Source: Deltaproteobacteria bacterium (GTDB lineage: Bacteria; Myxococcota_A; Polyangia; HGW-17; SLPX01). Taken from it: 64,000 nucleotides of DNA. Under the pieces are notes generated by a model that saw only the letters and a list, made by a program, of their open reading frames with translations, searched no databases and was not told where the DNA came from. Both the position numbers and the translations under genes were made by a program. The first letter of the stretch is position 1, and every line of letters starts with the position of its first letter. The DNA lies in assembly GCA_021162935.1 (NCBI GenBank), contig JAGGXR010000115.1:1-64000 (forward strand), written 5' to 3'. Below, piece after piece: positions 1 to 9,261 of this stretch.

Positions 1-260
1 GGCAGGAACCGAGCGCGCCGTCTCATCGTCGCCCCACGCGGATCCGTCTCGGAGGCGGCGCCAGGTCCAGAACGAACACCTACGACCAACAGCGCAGCTC
101 CGTGGTGGTTTCCGCACCAGTGGTGGTCTTGACCGACATTGGGTCATCACCCGTCCAAACGGGAACCCGCACCAGGTCCACCACGATTCCACGCCTGCCT
201 CAAAATGAACGCGACGCCCTGGACGCACGGGACCGAGAGCAAACCGGCCCACGAGAAAAG
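1..260. other. Left edge, no gene assigned
   Basis: No start or recognisable domain is visible here. The plus frame of the small ORF that follows is open back to base 3, so it could in principle be the tail of a longer protein entering from the left, but the translated stretch (Arg/Thr/Ser/Pro-rich) does not look like a folded domain. No RNA gene or repeat was seen. Confidence 0.4.
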
Positions 261-407
261 ATGGCCGCCGACACGGAGGTTGTGTTCAAACCGGAGGAGT
301 CCCAGGCCATTCCGAGCAGCGTTTTCGGTGACGAAGGAATATCTGAAGAAAAGAGCCTCGACGAAGTGATCCTAGCCTATCTCAAAGAAGACCTGCCAGA
401 CGAGTAG
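261..407 (+). CDS. Small conserved-looking hypothetical protein (48 aa)
   Basis: Starts at the ATG at 261 behind a weak purine-rich stretch (GAGAAAAG). The 48-residue product ends in a strongly acidic tail around SLDEVILAYLKEDLPDE, and has an upstream SSVFGDEGISEEK segment. I recall very similar short proteins with an SLDEVILxYL tail in Myxococcota-type genomes, but no function is known to me. The frame is open upstream to the window edge, so the true start could be further left; the change from low-complexity residues to an ordered acidic segment at the ATG favours 261. It is convergent with cysS. Confidence 0.5.
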   Translation: MAADTEVVFKPEESQAIPSSVFGDEGISEEKSLDEVILAYLKEDLPDE

Positions 408-433
408 GAATCATTGGCACCAGGACAGACACC

Positions 434-460
434 CGCATTTGGCTAGAGAGGCCGAATGCG
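434..460. terminator. Candidate shared hairpin between convergent genes
   Basis: A 10-bp stem (CGCATTTGGC with GCCGAATGCG, one G-U pair) closes a 7-nt loop. It lies between the small plus-strand ORF and the 3' end of cysS and covers the cysS stop codon. There is no clear T-tract on either side, so it may be a bidirectional RNA 3' end rather than a strong intrinsic terminator. Confidence 0.35.
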
Positions 461-2029
461 CCATTGGGTCGTGCCGGCACCATCTCGAAGCTCCACGCCA
501 AGTCGCAGGAGTTCCTGCCGGATGGCATCGGCGCGTTCGAACTCCTTGTTCTTCCTGGCTTGGGTCCGTTGACGAATTTTGTCCTCGATTTCCGCTGGTG
601 ACAGCCCCATTTTCTCAGCCAACCGATTGTTGTGTCGCACGAGGTACTCGGAGGGATCATCCTGCCAGAGGCCGAGCACGCCACCCACTCGATCCAAACC
701 CTGCCTGATGGCGGCTAGGGTTCGACGACGAACATCCTTGGGTGCCTCCTTGGGGACATCGAGCAGACGATTCGCCAACTTGAGCGTGTCGCTGAGCCCG
801 GCGATCGCGGCTGCCGTGTTGAAGTCGTTGTCCATGGCTTCACGGAAGCGTTCCTCCATGGAATCCGCTGGCGACAGGATCGCTCCGCCCCCAGGATCCT
901 TGCCCACAGCCAGAACCTCGTCGATGCGGGACAGGGTTTCGTAGACGTATTCGAGGCGGGCATCCGCTTCTTCCAGACCAGAAAACCGTGCAGCCTTGCG
1001 CATTGCATCCGGCTCCAGTTCGGCACCGCACGAGGGACAAGTTTCCGCTCCAGCCTCCTCGCCACTGCGTTCCACAAGACGCTCTCCACAGGAAGGACAA
1101 TAGGCCTCCACCTCGAAATTGATGGGCCCCCGATAATGGACCGTCAGCAAAAAATACCTCAGGGACTCGGGGTCGTGACGCCCGAGCAATTCACGAATCG
1201 TGAAAAAATTCCCCAGAGATTTGGACATCTTCTCGCCGTTGAACTGCACGAAGCCATTGTGGATCCAATGCTTGGCAAAGGTCCCCGGACCGTTCGCCCC
1301 TTGGGACTGTGCAATCTCGTTCTCGTGGTGCATGCTGTCGACCAGATCCTTGCCGCCGCCATGAATGTCGAAGGTCGTCCCGAGATACTCCATGCTCATC
1401 GCCGAACACTCGATGTGCCAACCAGGCCGTCCTTCCCCCCAGGGGCTCTCCCACTTGGGCTCGCCCGGCTTGGCCTTCTTCCAAAGCACGAAATCGATCG
1501 GGTCCCGCTTCTCCGGATTCGCGGCCACCCGAGAGCCGGATCGGAGGTCATCCGGATTACGCCTGGACAACTTCCCGTAGTCGGCGAAACGCCGCACAGC
1601 ATAGTACACGTTTCCCGAAGGAGTCACATAGGCCATTTCCTTGTCGATGAGCTTCTGGACAAGCAAGATGATCGGGCCCACGTGCTGGGAAACCCGGGGC
1701 TCAACATCTGCCCTGGCCACCTTGAGGGCATCCATGTCTTTGTGGAACTCCTCGATGAACTGGTCGGCCAACTCAGTGGGCTTACGGGACACCTTCGCCG
1801 CCCGAGCGATGATCTTGTCGTCGATATCCGTAAAATTTCTCACATACGTCACCTCGTTTCCCAGGTACCGCAGATGCTTGACGATCACATCGAAGGCAAC
1901 ATAGGCCCGGGCATGCCCGAGGTGGCAATAGTCGTACACCGTGGGACCGCACACGTATATGCCCACTTTGTTTGGAGACAAGGATTCGAAAGACACCTTC
2001 TTCCCCGCCATCGTATCATAGAACTGCAT
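443..2029 (-). CDS. cysS: Cysteinyl-tRNA synthetase with zinc-ribbon insert
   Basis: Charges tRNA-Cys with cysteine in the cytoplasm. The class I signatures are HLGH at residues 36-39 and KMSKS at 267-271. Likely catalytic zinc ligands are C27, C208 in WHIECS, and the HHENE segment near 233-237. The start at 2029 is preferred over the longer frame (2068) because a GGAGGGAA ribosome-binding site precedes it and IYVCGPT then falls at the usual distance. The 528-residue length exceeds the usual 460-490 because of an insert at about 308-340 holding two CPSC pairs (C311, C314, C331, C334), which reads as an extra zinc ribbon just after KMSKS. Last gene of the ispDF operon, about 60 bp after the preceding membrane protein gene. 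Confidence 0.96.
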   Translation of the reverse strand: MQFYDTMAGKKVSFESLSPNKVGIYVCGPTVYDYCHLGHARAYVAFDVIVKHLRYLGNEVTYVRNFTDIDDKIIARAAKVSRKPTELADQFIEEFHKDMDALKVARADVEPRVSQHVGPIILLVQKLIDKEMAYVTPSGNVYYAVRRFADYGKLSRRNPDDLRSGSRVAANPEKRDPIDFVLWKKAKPGEPKWESPWGEGRPGWHIECSAMSMEYLGTTFDIHGGGKDLVDSMHHENEIAQSQGANGPGTFAKHWIHNGFVQFNGEKMSKSLGNFFTIRELLGRHDPESLRYFLLTVHYRGPINFEVEAYCPSCGERLVERSGEEAGAETCPSCGAELEPDAMRKAARFSGLEEADARLEYVYETLSRIDEVLAVGKDPGGGAILSPADSMEERFREAMDNDFNTAAAIAGLSDTLKLANRLLDVPKEAPKDVRRRTLAAIRQGLDRVGGVLGLWQDDPSEYLVRHNNRLAEKMGLSPAEIEDKIRQRTQARKNKEFERADAIRQELLRLGVELRDGAGTTQWRIRPL

Positions 2030-2092
2030 CTTCCCTCCTCTAGACGCCTCCCAGCGAACTCGTTCCAACGCCGGGAAACGGGATGGATTGCA

Positions 2093-3952
2093 TCACGAAA
2101 GAGCGTCCTTTTCCGACTTTCGTGCATACCTAAAGTAGTCGACCACCGCCCTGACATTGAAAATCATAAAACCGAGCAGGAGCAGATACAGGAGCGGATA
2201 GTACCAAAACTGCGACGGCTTGACCCCCTCCATGAGGAGCCAGGCGTCTTGCGGCATGCGCCGCATCGTGGTCACGGACCCATGCTCGATATGAGAAAAC
2301 GGAATTCGAATGTAGTCACCGGGAGCCTTCTTCCGAAGAACCTTGCGCACCCGCATCGCCACCGGTGCTTTGGCGACAGAAGAAGCCTTGTCGAAAGCCG
2401 CGACCTTGGTGCTGACAGGTGCCTGGTCCGTCGCCCGAGGCGATGGCATCCCTCCCTTTCGTGCCTTCGTGGTCCGATGCCCCGTGGGCACGGCATGAAT
2501 CGATGAGACCTCGTACTGATCGGGCATTCCGGCCCGTACCGGACGGATCACGAGGCTATCCTCCTCCTGATGGAGGTCGGACCATCGACTCTCATACCAC
2601 TCGGTGCGATGGCTTGCAGAATAGGGCGACTTACGCCGTTGCTTCCGGATGATCCGATCCAGTTCCTCCTTGGAGCCCTTGAGCACAAAAGAAAACCCTT
2701 GGGCGTTCTGATCAGCCAAAATGAACGGCAGTCCGAAATTCGCAACGAACCGCTTGACTGTTTCCAAGTCCACGAAGGGGCGTGATTCCAGATCGAGTTG
2801 TCTCTTCGTCGGTGGCTTGCCGCAGCCACCACCACTTGCCGCCACCAAAACGCCTCCTTTGAACGGCACGAGATTCCCCGATGCCGAATCGTACACCTTG
2901 GTGTCCATGGGAACTAAAATGGTTCGGTCGAGTGCGTTCCCCCCCTGCGGCGGAGCCTGCTTGCCCTCGGCCGCCTTCGCCTTCTGCGAAACCGCAACCG
3001 CCGGTGCTTTGGACCAGTTACGCGCCGATATCGTCCCTTTGGTTTCGAGTGGCCCCAACGAAAAGGCCGTCTTCGACTTGATCAGGGTCACGTTACCGCC
3101 CCTCTGCCCTGGGGGACAGGCTTTCGCCCCGGCACCACCGACGAAGGTCACGTGGTCCACCGACAACTTGTATCCACGATCCACAGCCAATTCCAGTTCG
3201 TCTGGATATTCCACATAAAAAGACACCGGAGTTTCCGGCCGCAGCCGCACCGTATGACCCGATCGATCCTCGATGGTGGTGAGACGTTTGCCCAATTTCT
3301 TTCTGAGATTCGCCACCGAAAAATCGTGTTGGTGCTGCAAGGCAGGAAACTTTCGACTCAAAGCCGTGATGAAATTTCCATAGCTTCGAAAAAACGCTTT
3401 CACCTCTTTGAATCTCACCAGTCGTCCGGTCACATCCATCTCGATGACGGGGTGCTTTTCCTCCTTCATTTTTTGCCGGTACGACAACGATCGTCGCACC
3501 ACCACCGCGTCTCTGGTACCGATGAGCACGTAGAAATTGTAGTAGGATTTCGGAGCACTTTTCGGAGCCAACCCACAGCCCCGCCGTGCCACGTTCGCCT
3601 TAGTGTTCAGGTCTGGGGTCCCCTTGAGGTGGACGTATGTGTTCTCCACAAACTTGCCATCCCCAAGCGCCTTGGCTGCCGGGCCGAGGTCGACGGCGTG
3701 CTTGCTCCTAAAAAAATAGACCGTGTCCTTCCACATCATCCACATGACCGCGAGGCTAGCGGCGATGACGATCCCGGCCAAAACGGGATGTTTCGCTCTA
3801 CCCCGCCCCGGCTTCAGAATTCGATCCAGTTCCGCCTGCTCTGCCTCGTCCACCAACGCCTTCCCCGAAGATTTTCCCTCCGAAGAGAAAAAGGCGTCGT
3901 CCAGCCCATCTTCGTGGTTGTGGGTTCCGTGGTCGTCACCTGCTGCTGTCAT
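2093..3952 (-). CDS. Two-TM envelope protein of unknown function
   Basis: The 619-residue product has a short acidic cytoplasmic head, one membrane helix at about residues 58-75, a large middle region of about 500 residues, and a second hydrophobic helix near the C-terminus (YYPLLYLLLLGFMIF) with a short basic tail. The middle is therefore probably periplasmic. It contains several small beta-rich stretches and a Gly-rich GGGCG loop but no motif I recognise. The start is supported by AGGAAGGTG just upstream. It sits 15 bp after ispDF and about 60 bp before cysS, so all three are probably co-transcribed. I do not recognise the family and assign no function. Confidence 0.8.
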   Translation of the reverse strand: MTAAGDDHGTHNHEDGLDDAFFSSEGKSSGKALVDEAEQAELDRILKPGRGRAKHPVLAGIVIAASLAVMWMMWKDTVYFFRSKHAVDLGPAAKALGDGKFVENTYVHLKGTPDLNTKANVARRGCGLAPKSAPKSYYNFYVLIGTRDAVVVRRSLSYRQKMKEEKHPVIEMDVTGRLVRFKEVKAFFRSYGNFITALSRKFPALQHQHDFSVANLRKKLGKRLTTIEDRSGHTVRLRPETPVSFYVEYPDELELAVDRGYKLSVDHVTFVGGAGAKACPPGQRGGNVTLIKSKTAFSLGPLETKGTISARNWSKAPAVAVSQKAKAAEGKQAPPQGGNALDRTILVPMDTKVYDSASGNLVPFKGGVLVAASGGGCGKPPTKRQLDLESRPFVDLETVKRFVANFGLPFILADQNAQGFSFVLKGSKEELDRIIRKQRRKSPYSASHRTEWYESRWSDLHQEEDSLVIRPVRAGMPDQYEVSSIHAVPTGHRTTKARKGGMPSPRATDQAPVSTKVAAFDKASSVAKAPVAMRVRKVLRKKAPGDYIRIPFSHIEHGSVTTMRRMPQDAWLLMEGVKPSQFWYYPLLYLLLLGFMIFNVRAVVDYFRYARKSEKDALS

Positions 3953-3967
3953 GGCTCACCTTCCTAT

Positions 3968-5197
3968 CTACGTGGGCCTGCATACCATCACCACGGCATG
4001 GGCCGCAATCCCTTCCTGTCTTCCGCAGAACCCAAGGCCCTCGGTGGTGGTTGCCTTCACAGACACCCCATCGACGGTCAGATTCAAAGAATCCGCCATA
4101 GCCTGTGCCATGGCCCGACGATAAGGAGAAAGCCTCGGCTCCTGGCACACCACCACGGAATCCACGAAACAAGCCTTCCAACGGTGCGCCTCCAACAAAG
4201 CCTCTGTCCGGGACAAAATCGTGCACCCCGACATCCCCCTCGTCTCCTCATGACCGGGGGGGAAATGTTCGCCGATGTCACCAAGGCCGGCCGCTCCGAG
4301 CAAGGCATCAGCCACCGCATGACAGAGGACATCACCGTCCGAATGTCCGGACAGCCCGCGTTTCGATGGAATGGTCACGCCGCCGAGGTGCAACGGCCCC
4401 GTCTCGTCCAGACGATGCACGTCGTAGCCGAATCCGGTCCGCCATGAAAGCTCGTGACCACCGATTCCAGCAAGAACCTGAGACCGATCCGCGGGACTCT
4501 CCTGGCCACCTGCCCATGGCACGTGCAGCGCAAAAAGCCGCTTCAGCACTTCGAGGTCTGCCGGCCTGGTCACCTTGATGTTCGCCGGATCGCCGTCCAC
4601 GAACGCCACTGGATGCCCCAAGCATCGAACCAACGCCGACTCATCGACAGCCTGTTCCTCCCCGCAGGCAAGGGCCCTTTCCAACAAGTCGCCATCCACG
4701 ACCTGCGGCGTCTGCAACCTGACCAGACCCCGTCGCTCCACCACGTCCCACCCGTCGCCGTCTAGGCGCCCCATGGCGTCATCCACCGGCAACGCGGGAC
4801 AGGCGGCTCCGCTCTGCTTGGCCGCGGCCACCACCTGCGCCACCAGGGCAGGGCGCACCCAGGGCCGCACCCCATCATGCACGCCAATGAGCCCGGTTTT
4901 CGGCCTCAGTGCATCCTTCGCCCGAGCCACAGATGCACGGCGAGTGTCGCCGCCCACGATCACCTCCACCAGTGGCTGCATGGCCGGACTGATCGAACGG
5001 ATCAGGGCATCCTGCCACCCCTTCGGAACGCACACGACCATCGAAGACACGACACCACTTTGCCACAAGGCCTCGATGGTCCAGGCGACCAATGGGCGAC
5101 CCTGCAGGGACACGAATGCCTTCGGCAGGTCCGATCCGAAACGCGTCCCTCGACCGGCGGCCGGCACGATAAACGGTATGGAAGCTGGCATTGACAT
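3968..5197 (-). CDS. ispDF: Bifunctional IspD-IspF (MEP pathway)
   Basis: Fusion of 2-C-methyl-D-erythritol 4-phosphate cytidylyltransferase (residues about 5-225) and MECDP synthase (about 252-405), catalysing steps 3 and 5 of isoprenoid precursor synthesis. The IspD part shows the nucleotide loop PAAGRGTRFG (12-21), HDGVRPW (107-113; commonly HDAARP) and QTPQ (162-165). The IspF part has the zinc ligands D259, H261 and H293 (in GYDVHR and DVLCHAVADALLG) and ends with TTTEGLGFCGR. Fusions of this kind are known in several proteobacterial groups. Two in-frame ATGs (5197, 5191) are possible. First gene of an operon with a membrane protein and cysS. The partner enzyme IspE is encoded at 11.6 kb. 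Confidence 0.95.
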   Translation of the reverse strand: MSMPASIPFIVPAAGRGTRFGSDLPKAFVSLQGRPLVAWTIEALWQSGVVSSMVVCVPKGWQDALIRSISPAMQPLVEVIVGGDTRRASVARAKDALRPKTGLIGVHDGVRPWVRPALVAQVVAAAKQSGAACPALPVDDAMGRLDGDGWDVVERRGLVRLQTPQVVDGDLLERALACGEEQAVDESALVRCLGHPVAFVDGDPANIKVTRPADLEVLKRLFALHVPWAGGQESPADRSQVLAGIGGHELSWRTGFGYDVHRLDETGPLHLGGVTIPSKRGLSGHSDGDVLCHAVADALLGAAGLGDIGEHFPPGHEETRGMSGCTILSRTEALLEAHRWKACFVDSVVVCQEPRLSPYRRAMAQAMADSLNLTVDGVSVKATTTEGLGFCGRQEGIAAHAVVMVCRPT

Positions 5198-5300
5198 GAC
5201 GTATCCGCCTTTTTACCGCGCCAACGACGGATTGCAAGCAGACCATAAGCCACGAGACCTCCGTGGGGCCGACGCACAGCAAAGAACTCATTTTCATTTT

Positions 5301-5337
5301 TCTTGCCGCAAAGATTTCCTTCTCTTACCGCAAAGAT
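5301..5337. repeat. 15-bp direct repeats, 22-bp period, upstream of ispDF
   Basis: TCTTGCCGCAAAGAT (5301-5315) and TCTTACCGCAAAGAT (5323-5337) differ at one base and are spaced by about two helical turns, in the intergenic region between divergent ispDF and the VWA lipoprotein gene. The spacing suits cooperative binding of a regulator on one DNA face. No regulator can be named. Confidence 0.5.
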
Positions 5338-5446
5338 CACGATAAACTCAATGATAGTTCATCATTCTTTGGGTGACGCCGGCCCTGGCAGATGAAGCCA
5401 GAAGATCCTGTAACGATCGCGGCATCGGTGCACACGGAGGTCTGCT

Positions 5447-6589
5447 ATGTTCTCGAACACGAAAATGGTTCTACGCGGCCTGGTCATCTTCGTCGTCTTC
5501 GCTTCTCTGACCGGTGCCTGCGGGCCATCATCGAGCAGCGGAAAAGGAAACGATGGCTCGATCACTGACGACAGTACCACCACCGACGGTGGCCTGCATC
5601 AAGATGGCTCCACGGATGATTCGGGAAAACACGAAGCGGGTATCGAAGGCTGCGATCCCAAAGACTTCGTGCTCCAGCAGGCACCACCCCCCCAGGTTTT
5701 TCTCGTCGTGGACCGATCGGGAAGCATGCTCGAAGCAGGTTCGGACCCACAAAAGACCAAGTGGGAAGAGTTGATCACCGCCATCGAATCAGTCCTGACG
5801 CAGTTTGAAGGCCAGATTCAATTTGGGCTCCTCATGTACCCAACGGGAAACGAATGCGGAACCTCAGGTCCCCAGGTGCAGGTGGCTCTCCACAACAAAC
5901 TCGGCGTCCTCCACTTCCTCAACCAGGCAACGCCAGCAGGAGGGACGCCCACGGCGGCTGCCGTAACCAACGCGGCCCATGCGCTCCAAGCACTTGATGC
6001 CGGTTCCGACAAATTCATCATCCTGGCGACGGACGGCGGCCCAAACTGCAACTACGGACTCAGTGCAGATCCACAGTGCTCATGCAGCCTCACGGATCAG
6101 AACTACTGCTGCACGAACTATCCAGACGGGCAATGCGTGTTCGGCCAGTACTGTCTCGACGACGACCACACAGCGTCCGTGCTCGGTGACCTCCACAGCA
6201 ATTCCACAATCGACACCTTCGTGATTGGTCTGGCCGGAACCGCCGAGTACGCCGAAACCCTCAACGCCATGGCCGACTCAGGTGGTCGTGCTCAATCGGG
6301 CCCGGTCCATTACTACGACGCATCGGACCAAACAGCGCTGACGAATGCTCTGACCGACATTGCCGGCAGCGTCATTTCTTGCCGCATCGACCTGGACGAA
6401 GCACCCGACGAACCGGACTACGTCCTCATTTATATGGATGGAACCCAGGTACCCCGAGACCCGAACAACGGATGGGACTATACGGACGACTCCCACATGG
6501 CCATCGAATTGTACGGGGACGCGTGCGACACACTCAAGAGCGGCAACGACCACGTGATCACGGCAACCTTTGCCTGTGAGGTCCAATAG
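5447..6589 (+). CDS. VWA-domain lipoprotein
   Basis: A signal peptide with lipobox LTGAC predicts lipidation at C25, so the protein is probably membrane-anchored in the envelope. A Ser/Gly/Asp/Thr-rich linker (about 26-70) follows. A von Willebrand factor A domain then runs from about residue 82 to 310, with the MIDAS residues DRSGSM (89-94), the later Thr in AGGTPTAA and Asp in ATDGGPN. A pair-rich Cys segment (CSCSLTDQNYCC) interrupts the VWA domain and probably forms disulfides. The remaining 60 residues form a small beta domain. A GGAG site lies 9 bases before the ATG. Its ligand is unknown; proteins of this layout are abundant in Myxococcota-like genomes. Convergent with the phosphoesterase gene. 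Confidence 0.85.
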   Translation: MFSNTKMVLRGLVIFVVFASLTGACGPSSSSGKGNDGSITDDSTTTDGGLHQDGSTDDSGKHEAGIEGCDPKDFVLQQAPPPQVFLVVDRSGSMLEAGSDPQKTKWEELITAIESVLTQFEGQIQFGLLMYPTGNECGTSGPQVQVALHNKLGVLHFLNQATPAGGTPTAAAVTNAAHALQALDAGSDKFIILATDGGPNCNYGLSADPQCSCSLTDQNYCCTNYPDGQCVFGQYCLDDDHTASVLGDLHSNSTIDTFVIGLAGTAEYAETLNAMADSGGRAQSGPVHYYDASDQTALTNALTDIAGSVISCRIDLDEAPDEPDYVLIYMDGTQVPRDPNNGWDYTDDSHMAIELYGDACDTLKSGNDHVITATFACEVQ

Positions 6590-6661
6590 ACGTCTTTTCA
6601 TCGCTACATCGGGGGACGAAACAGACCCTCGTGATCCAAAACGGTTCCGCAAGCGCGTTCC

Positions 6662-7168
6662 TCACAAACGCACGATCTCGAACCGAACCTGATTGAGATC
6701 GCCATCGGAGGGAATGTAAAGCCGACCCAGAGAACAAAATGGGGCGAATCGGCGATCCGTGGGAGAGCCAGGATTGAGGAAACGGACCCCGGCCTCCACC
6801 CGATCGTCCGCCTGATGCGTATGACCGTAGACCATGATACCGGGTCGATCCCCGTTGAAGCGGCCCAGAACCCGCGTACGAATGTCCCCGCTCCTGCCCC
6901 ACCCATGACACAGGCCCACCCGAACGCCCCCGAAATCCAGCAGTCGGATCTGAGGCAATGACGCCAACCCAGGGTGAAGATCCATGTTGCCCTGCACGGC
7001 AAGCACACGCCACCCATGGGCCTCGATTTCGTCCAGCACCACGGGATGGGTCACATCACCGGCATGGAGAATGGTGGTCACATCTGAGAGGTGAGCCGAC
7101 AACGCATCCATCAGATCCGGGGTGGCCGCATCGAGATGCGTGTCGCTGATGACACCAATGACGGGCAT
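6662..7168 (-). CDS. YfcE/MJ0936-type metallophosphoesterase
   Basis: Calcineurin-like phosphoesterase of 168 residues, close to the usual size of the small YfcE/MJ0936 family, which hydrolyses phosphodiesters with two bound metal ions. All metal-binding motifs are present: DTH (9-11), HAGD (35-38), GNMD (60-63), CHG (87-89) and GHTH (115-118). The ATG follows the rpsA stop by only 8 bases and lacks a clear Shine-Dalgarno sequence, so translation is probably coupled to rpsA. The natural substrate is not evident. Confidence 0.9.
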   Translation of the reverse strand: MPVIGVISDTHLDAATPDLMDALSAHLSDVTTILHAGDVTHPVVLDEIEAHGWRVLAVQGNMDLHPGLASLPQIRLLDFGGVRVGLCHGWGRSGDIRTRVLGRFNGDRPGIMVYGHTHQADDRVEAGVRFLNPGSPTDRRFAPFCSLGRLYIPSDGDLNQVRFEIVRL

Positions 7169-7176
7169 GGAAAAAA

Positions 7177-9156
7177 CTAGGTCTCGTCGGAATCCGCCCC
7201 GTCTGACGACGCATCGGATTCTGGTTCCCCTTCTGGTTGGTTGACGGTTTCCTCCGCGGCAGGTTCCTCGACGGCGGCTTCCTCGACGGCGGCCTCCTCG
7301 ACAGGAGCGGCAGCCTCTTCCTTCGCAGGCTTGGACTCCTCGGCCTGGACCGCATCCTCAGACTCTTCAGGCTTGGACTCCTCGGCCTGGACCGCATCCT
7401 CCGACTTTTCAGTCTTGGTCTCTTGGGGCTTCTCCTCCACCAGACCGCCGAGCTTCGCCTTGAGCACGTCACCCAGGGTGGCCTGGACGCCAGAGACGCC
7501 ACCATACCCTTGGATGTCAGCCAACTCTTCGGACCGCTGGGCCGCCTTGATCGACAAGGAAATCTTTCTCTCCTCGGCGTCGAGTGCGATGATTTCCGAC
7601 TTGATCTTGTCCCCGGCGGTCAGGATCTTTTTCGGGTCCTCGACACGCTCTTCGGACATCTCAGACACGTGGATGAACCCATCGATCCCAGGCTCCAGTT
7701 CCACGTATGCGCCATAATCGAGCACCTTGCGGACGGTCACGTCGAGCATCCGGCCGGGAGGATATTCGCGGGGGATACGCTCCCAGGGATCCTGCTTGGT
7801 CTGCTTGATGCCCAGGCTGATCTTGGGCTTGTCTTGGTCGAACTCGATATTGAGCACCACGGCATCCACATCGTCGCCCTTTTGGAAGAGCTCCAAGGGA
7901 TGTCGTACCCGCTGGGTCCAAGAGAGATCCGAAATATGCACAAGGCCATCGATACCGTCTTCGATCTCGACGAACACACCAAAGTCGGCGATATTGCGGA
8001 TCTTGCCGTGCACCAACGTCCCGGGAGGATACTTCTCCCTGAGGGAATCGTACGGATTGGGCTCGAGCTGCTTCATACCCAGGCTGATCCGGTTGTTCTC
8101 CACATCGATGTCGAGCACCACGGCCTCGACCGTGTCACTCACGTTGAGAATCTTCGATGGATGCTTGATTCTGCGAGTCCAACTCATCTCGGAAACATGG
8201 ATGAGGCCTTCGATGCCCTGTTCCAGTTCCACGAATGCACCATAGTCCTTCAGGCTCACCACGCGCCCCTTGACCACGGTGCCAGGAACATACCGCTCCT
8301 CGGCGCGGAGCCAGGGATCTTCGGTGGTCTGCTTCAGGCCGAGGCTCACCCGCTCGGTCTCCGGGTTGTACTTGAGAACTTTTACGTTGACCTTGTCACC
8401 AACTTTGAAAAGCTCCGACGGATGGTTCACCCGCCCCCAAGACATATCCGTGATATGCAGGAGACCGTCGATGCCCCCCAGGTCCACAAAGGCGCCGTAA
8501 TCGGTCAGATTCTTGATGGTACCTTCGATGATCTGACCTTCCTGCAACCGTTCCAACAAACTGGCCTTCATCTCGGCGCGTTCCTGCTCAAGCAGGACGC
8601 GGCGGCTGAGCACGATGTTGCCGCGCTTCTTGTTGAACTTGATCACCTTGAACTTGAAGGTTTTGCCGATGTAAGCATCCAGATTCCTGACAGGCCGCAG
8701 ATCCACCTGGCTGCCAGGAAGGAAGGCCTTCACGCCGCCTCGAATGAGCACGGACAGGCCGCCCTTGACCCGTTGACTGATGGTGCCTTCGATCAGTTCA
8801 TCGCGTTCACATGCAGCGCTGATCTCGTCCCAAACCTTCAGCCGGTCCGCCTTTTCCTTGGAGATGACCACCAGACCGTCTTCGTTCTCTCTGCTCACCA
8901 GGTAGACTTCGACTTCATCCCCTTCTTTCACGTTGGGGGTGCCGTCTGGTCCAATAAACTCTTCGAGCCGGATCTGTCCTTCAGACTTGAAGCCGATGTC
9001 CACGGTCACCAGATCGGAACCGACGTCGATGACCCGTCCTTTGACGATATCACCTTCGCCCATGTCCACCTGAGCCAGACTGGCTTCGTAAAGCTCCTCG
9101 AACGACTCGCCGGTCTCCTTTCCACTCTGCAGGTTATTGTTTGTATCTGGGTTCAT
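7177..9156 (-). CDS. rpsA: 30S ribosomal protein S1
   Basis: Six S1 RNA-binding domains cover residues about 30-530; the first two are divergent and the last four carry the repeated DYGAFVEL...GLIHVSEMSW pattern. S1 helps mRNA bind the 30S subunit. The C-terminal tail (about 560-659) is Glu/Ala-rich, includes a duplicated SEDAVQAEESKP motif, and is longer than in E. coli. The ATG at 9156 has AAGGAGG at good distance; an adjacent GTG at 9159 is also possible. It follows cmk and an ispH-like gene, an order well known from Clostridia and other bacteria, but a separate promoter and about 95-nt leader precede it. A phosphoesterase gene follows immediately. Confidence 0.97.
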   Translation of the reverse strand: MNPDTNNNLQSGKETGESFEELYEASLAQVDMGEGDIVKGRVIDVGSDLVTVDIGFKSEGQIRLEEFIGPDGTPNVKEGDEVEVYLVSRENEDGLVVISKEKADRLKVWDEISAACERDELIEGTISQRVKGGLSVLIRGGVKAFLPGSQVDLRPVRNLDAYIGKTFKFKVIKFNKKRGNIVLSRRVLLEQERAEMKASLLERLQEGQIIEGTIKNLTDYGAFVDLGGIDGLLHITDMSWGRVNHPSELFKVGDKVNVKVLKYNPETERVSLGLKQTTEDPWLRAEERYVPGTVVKGRVVSLKDYGAFVELEQGIEGLIHVSEMSWTRRIKHPSKILNVSDTVEAVVLDIDVENNRISLGMKQLEPNPYDSLREKYPPGTLVHGKIRNIADFGVFVEIEDGIDGLVHISDLSWTQRVRHPLELFQKGDDVDAVVLNIEFDQDKPKISLGIKQTKQDPWERIPREYPPGRMLDVTVRKVLDYGAYVELEPGIDGFIHVSEMSEERVEDPKKILTAGDKIKSEIIALDAEERKISLSIKAAQRSEELADIQGYGGVSGVQATLGDVLKAKLGGLVEEKPQETKTEKSEDAVQAEESKPEESEDAVQAEESKPAKEEAAAPVEEAAVEEAAVEEPAAEETVNQPEGEPESDASSDGADSDET

Positions 9157-9207
9157 CACCCTTGGCCTCCTTACGATCAGATTTTTCCCTGAACCCGTCT
9201 TTTTCGT

Positions 9208-9224
9208 AAAAGGCCGAGCCTTTT
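9208..9224. promoter_or_regulatory. Hairpin in rpsA leader
   Basis: AAAAGGC/GCCTTTT stem with a 3-nt loop, in the predicted 5' leader of rpsA (minus strand). It could act as a terminator-like attenuator or a structured S1 autoregulatory leader. S1 autoregulation is established in E. coli; a role here is inference. Confidence 0.35.
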
Positions 9225-9261
9225 TCTACGCGAAAAATGAGCCCTGAGAAATTGGTGCCCG

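Noticed and set aside
1136-2506. Plus-strand ORF of 456 codons opposite cysS and the adjacent membrane protein gene
   Set aside because: Antisense shadow crossing two well-supported genes; composition not protein-like.
7237-9192. Plus-strand ORF of 651 codons opposite rpsA
   Set aside because: Exact antisense of a clear S1 protein; no start signal or domain. It is open only because of the codon composition of rpsA.
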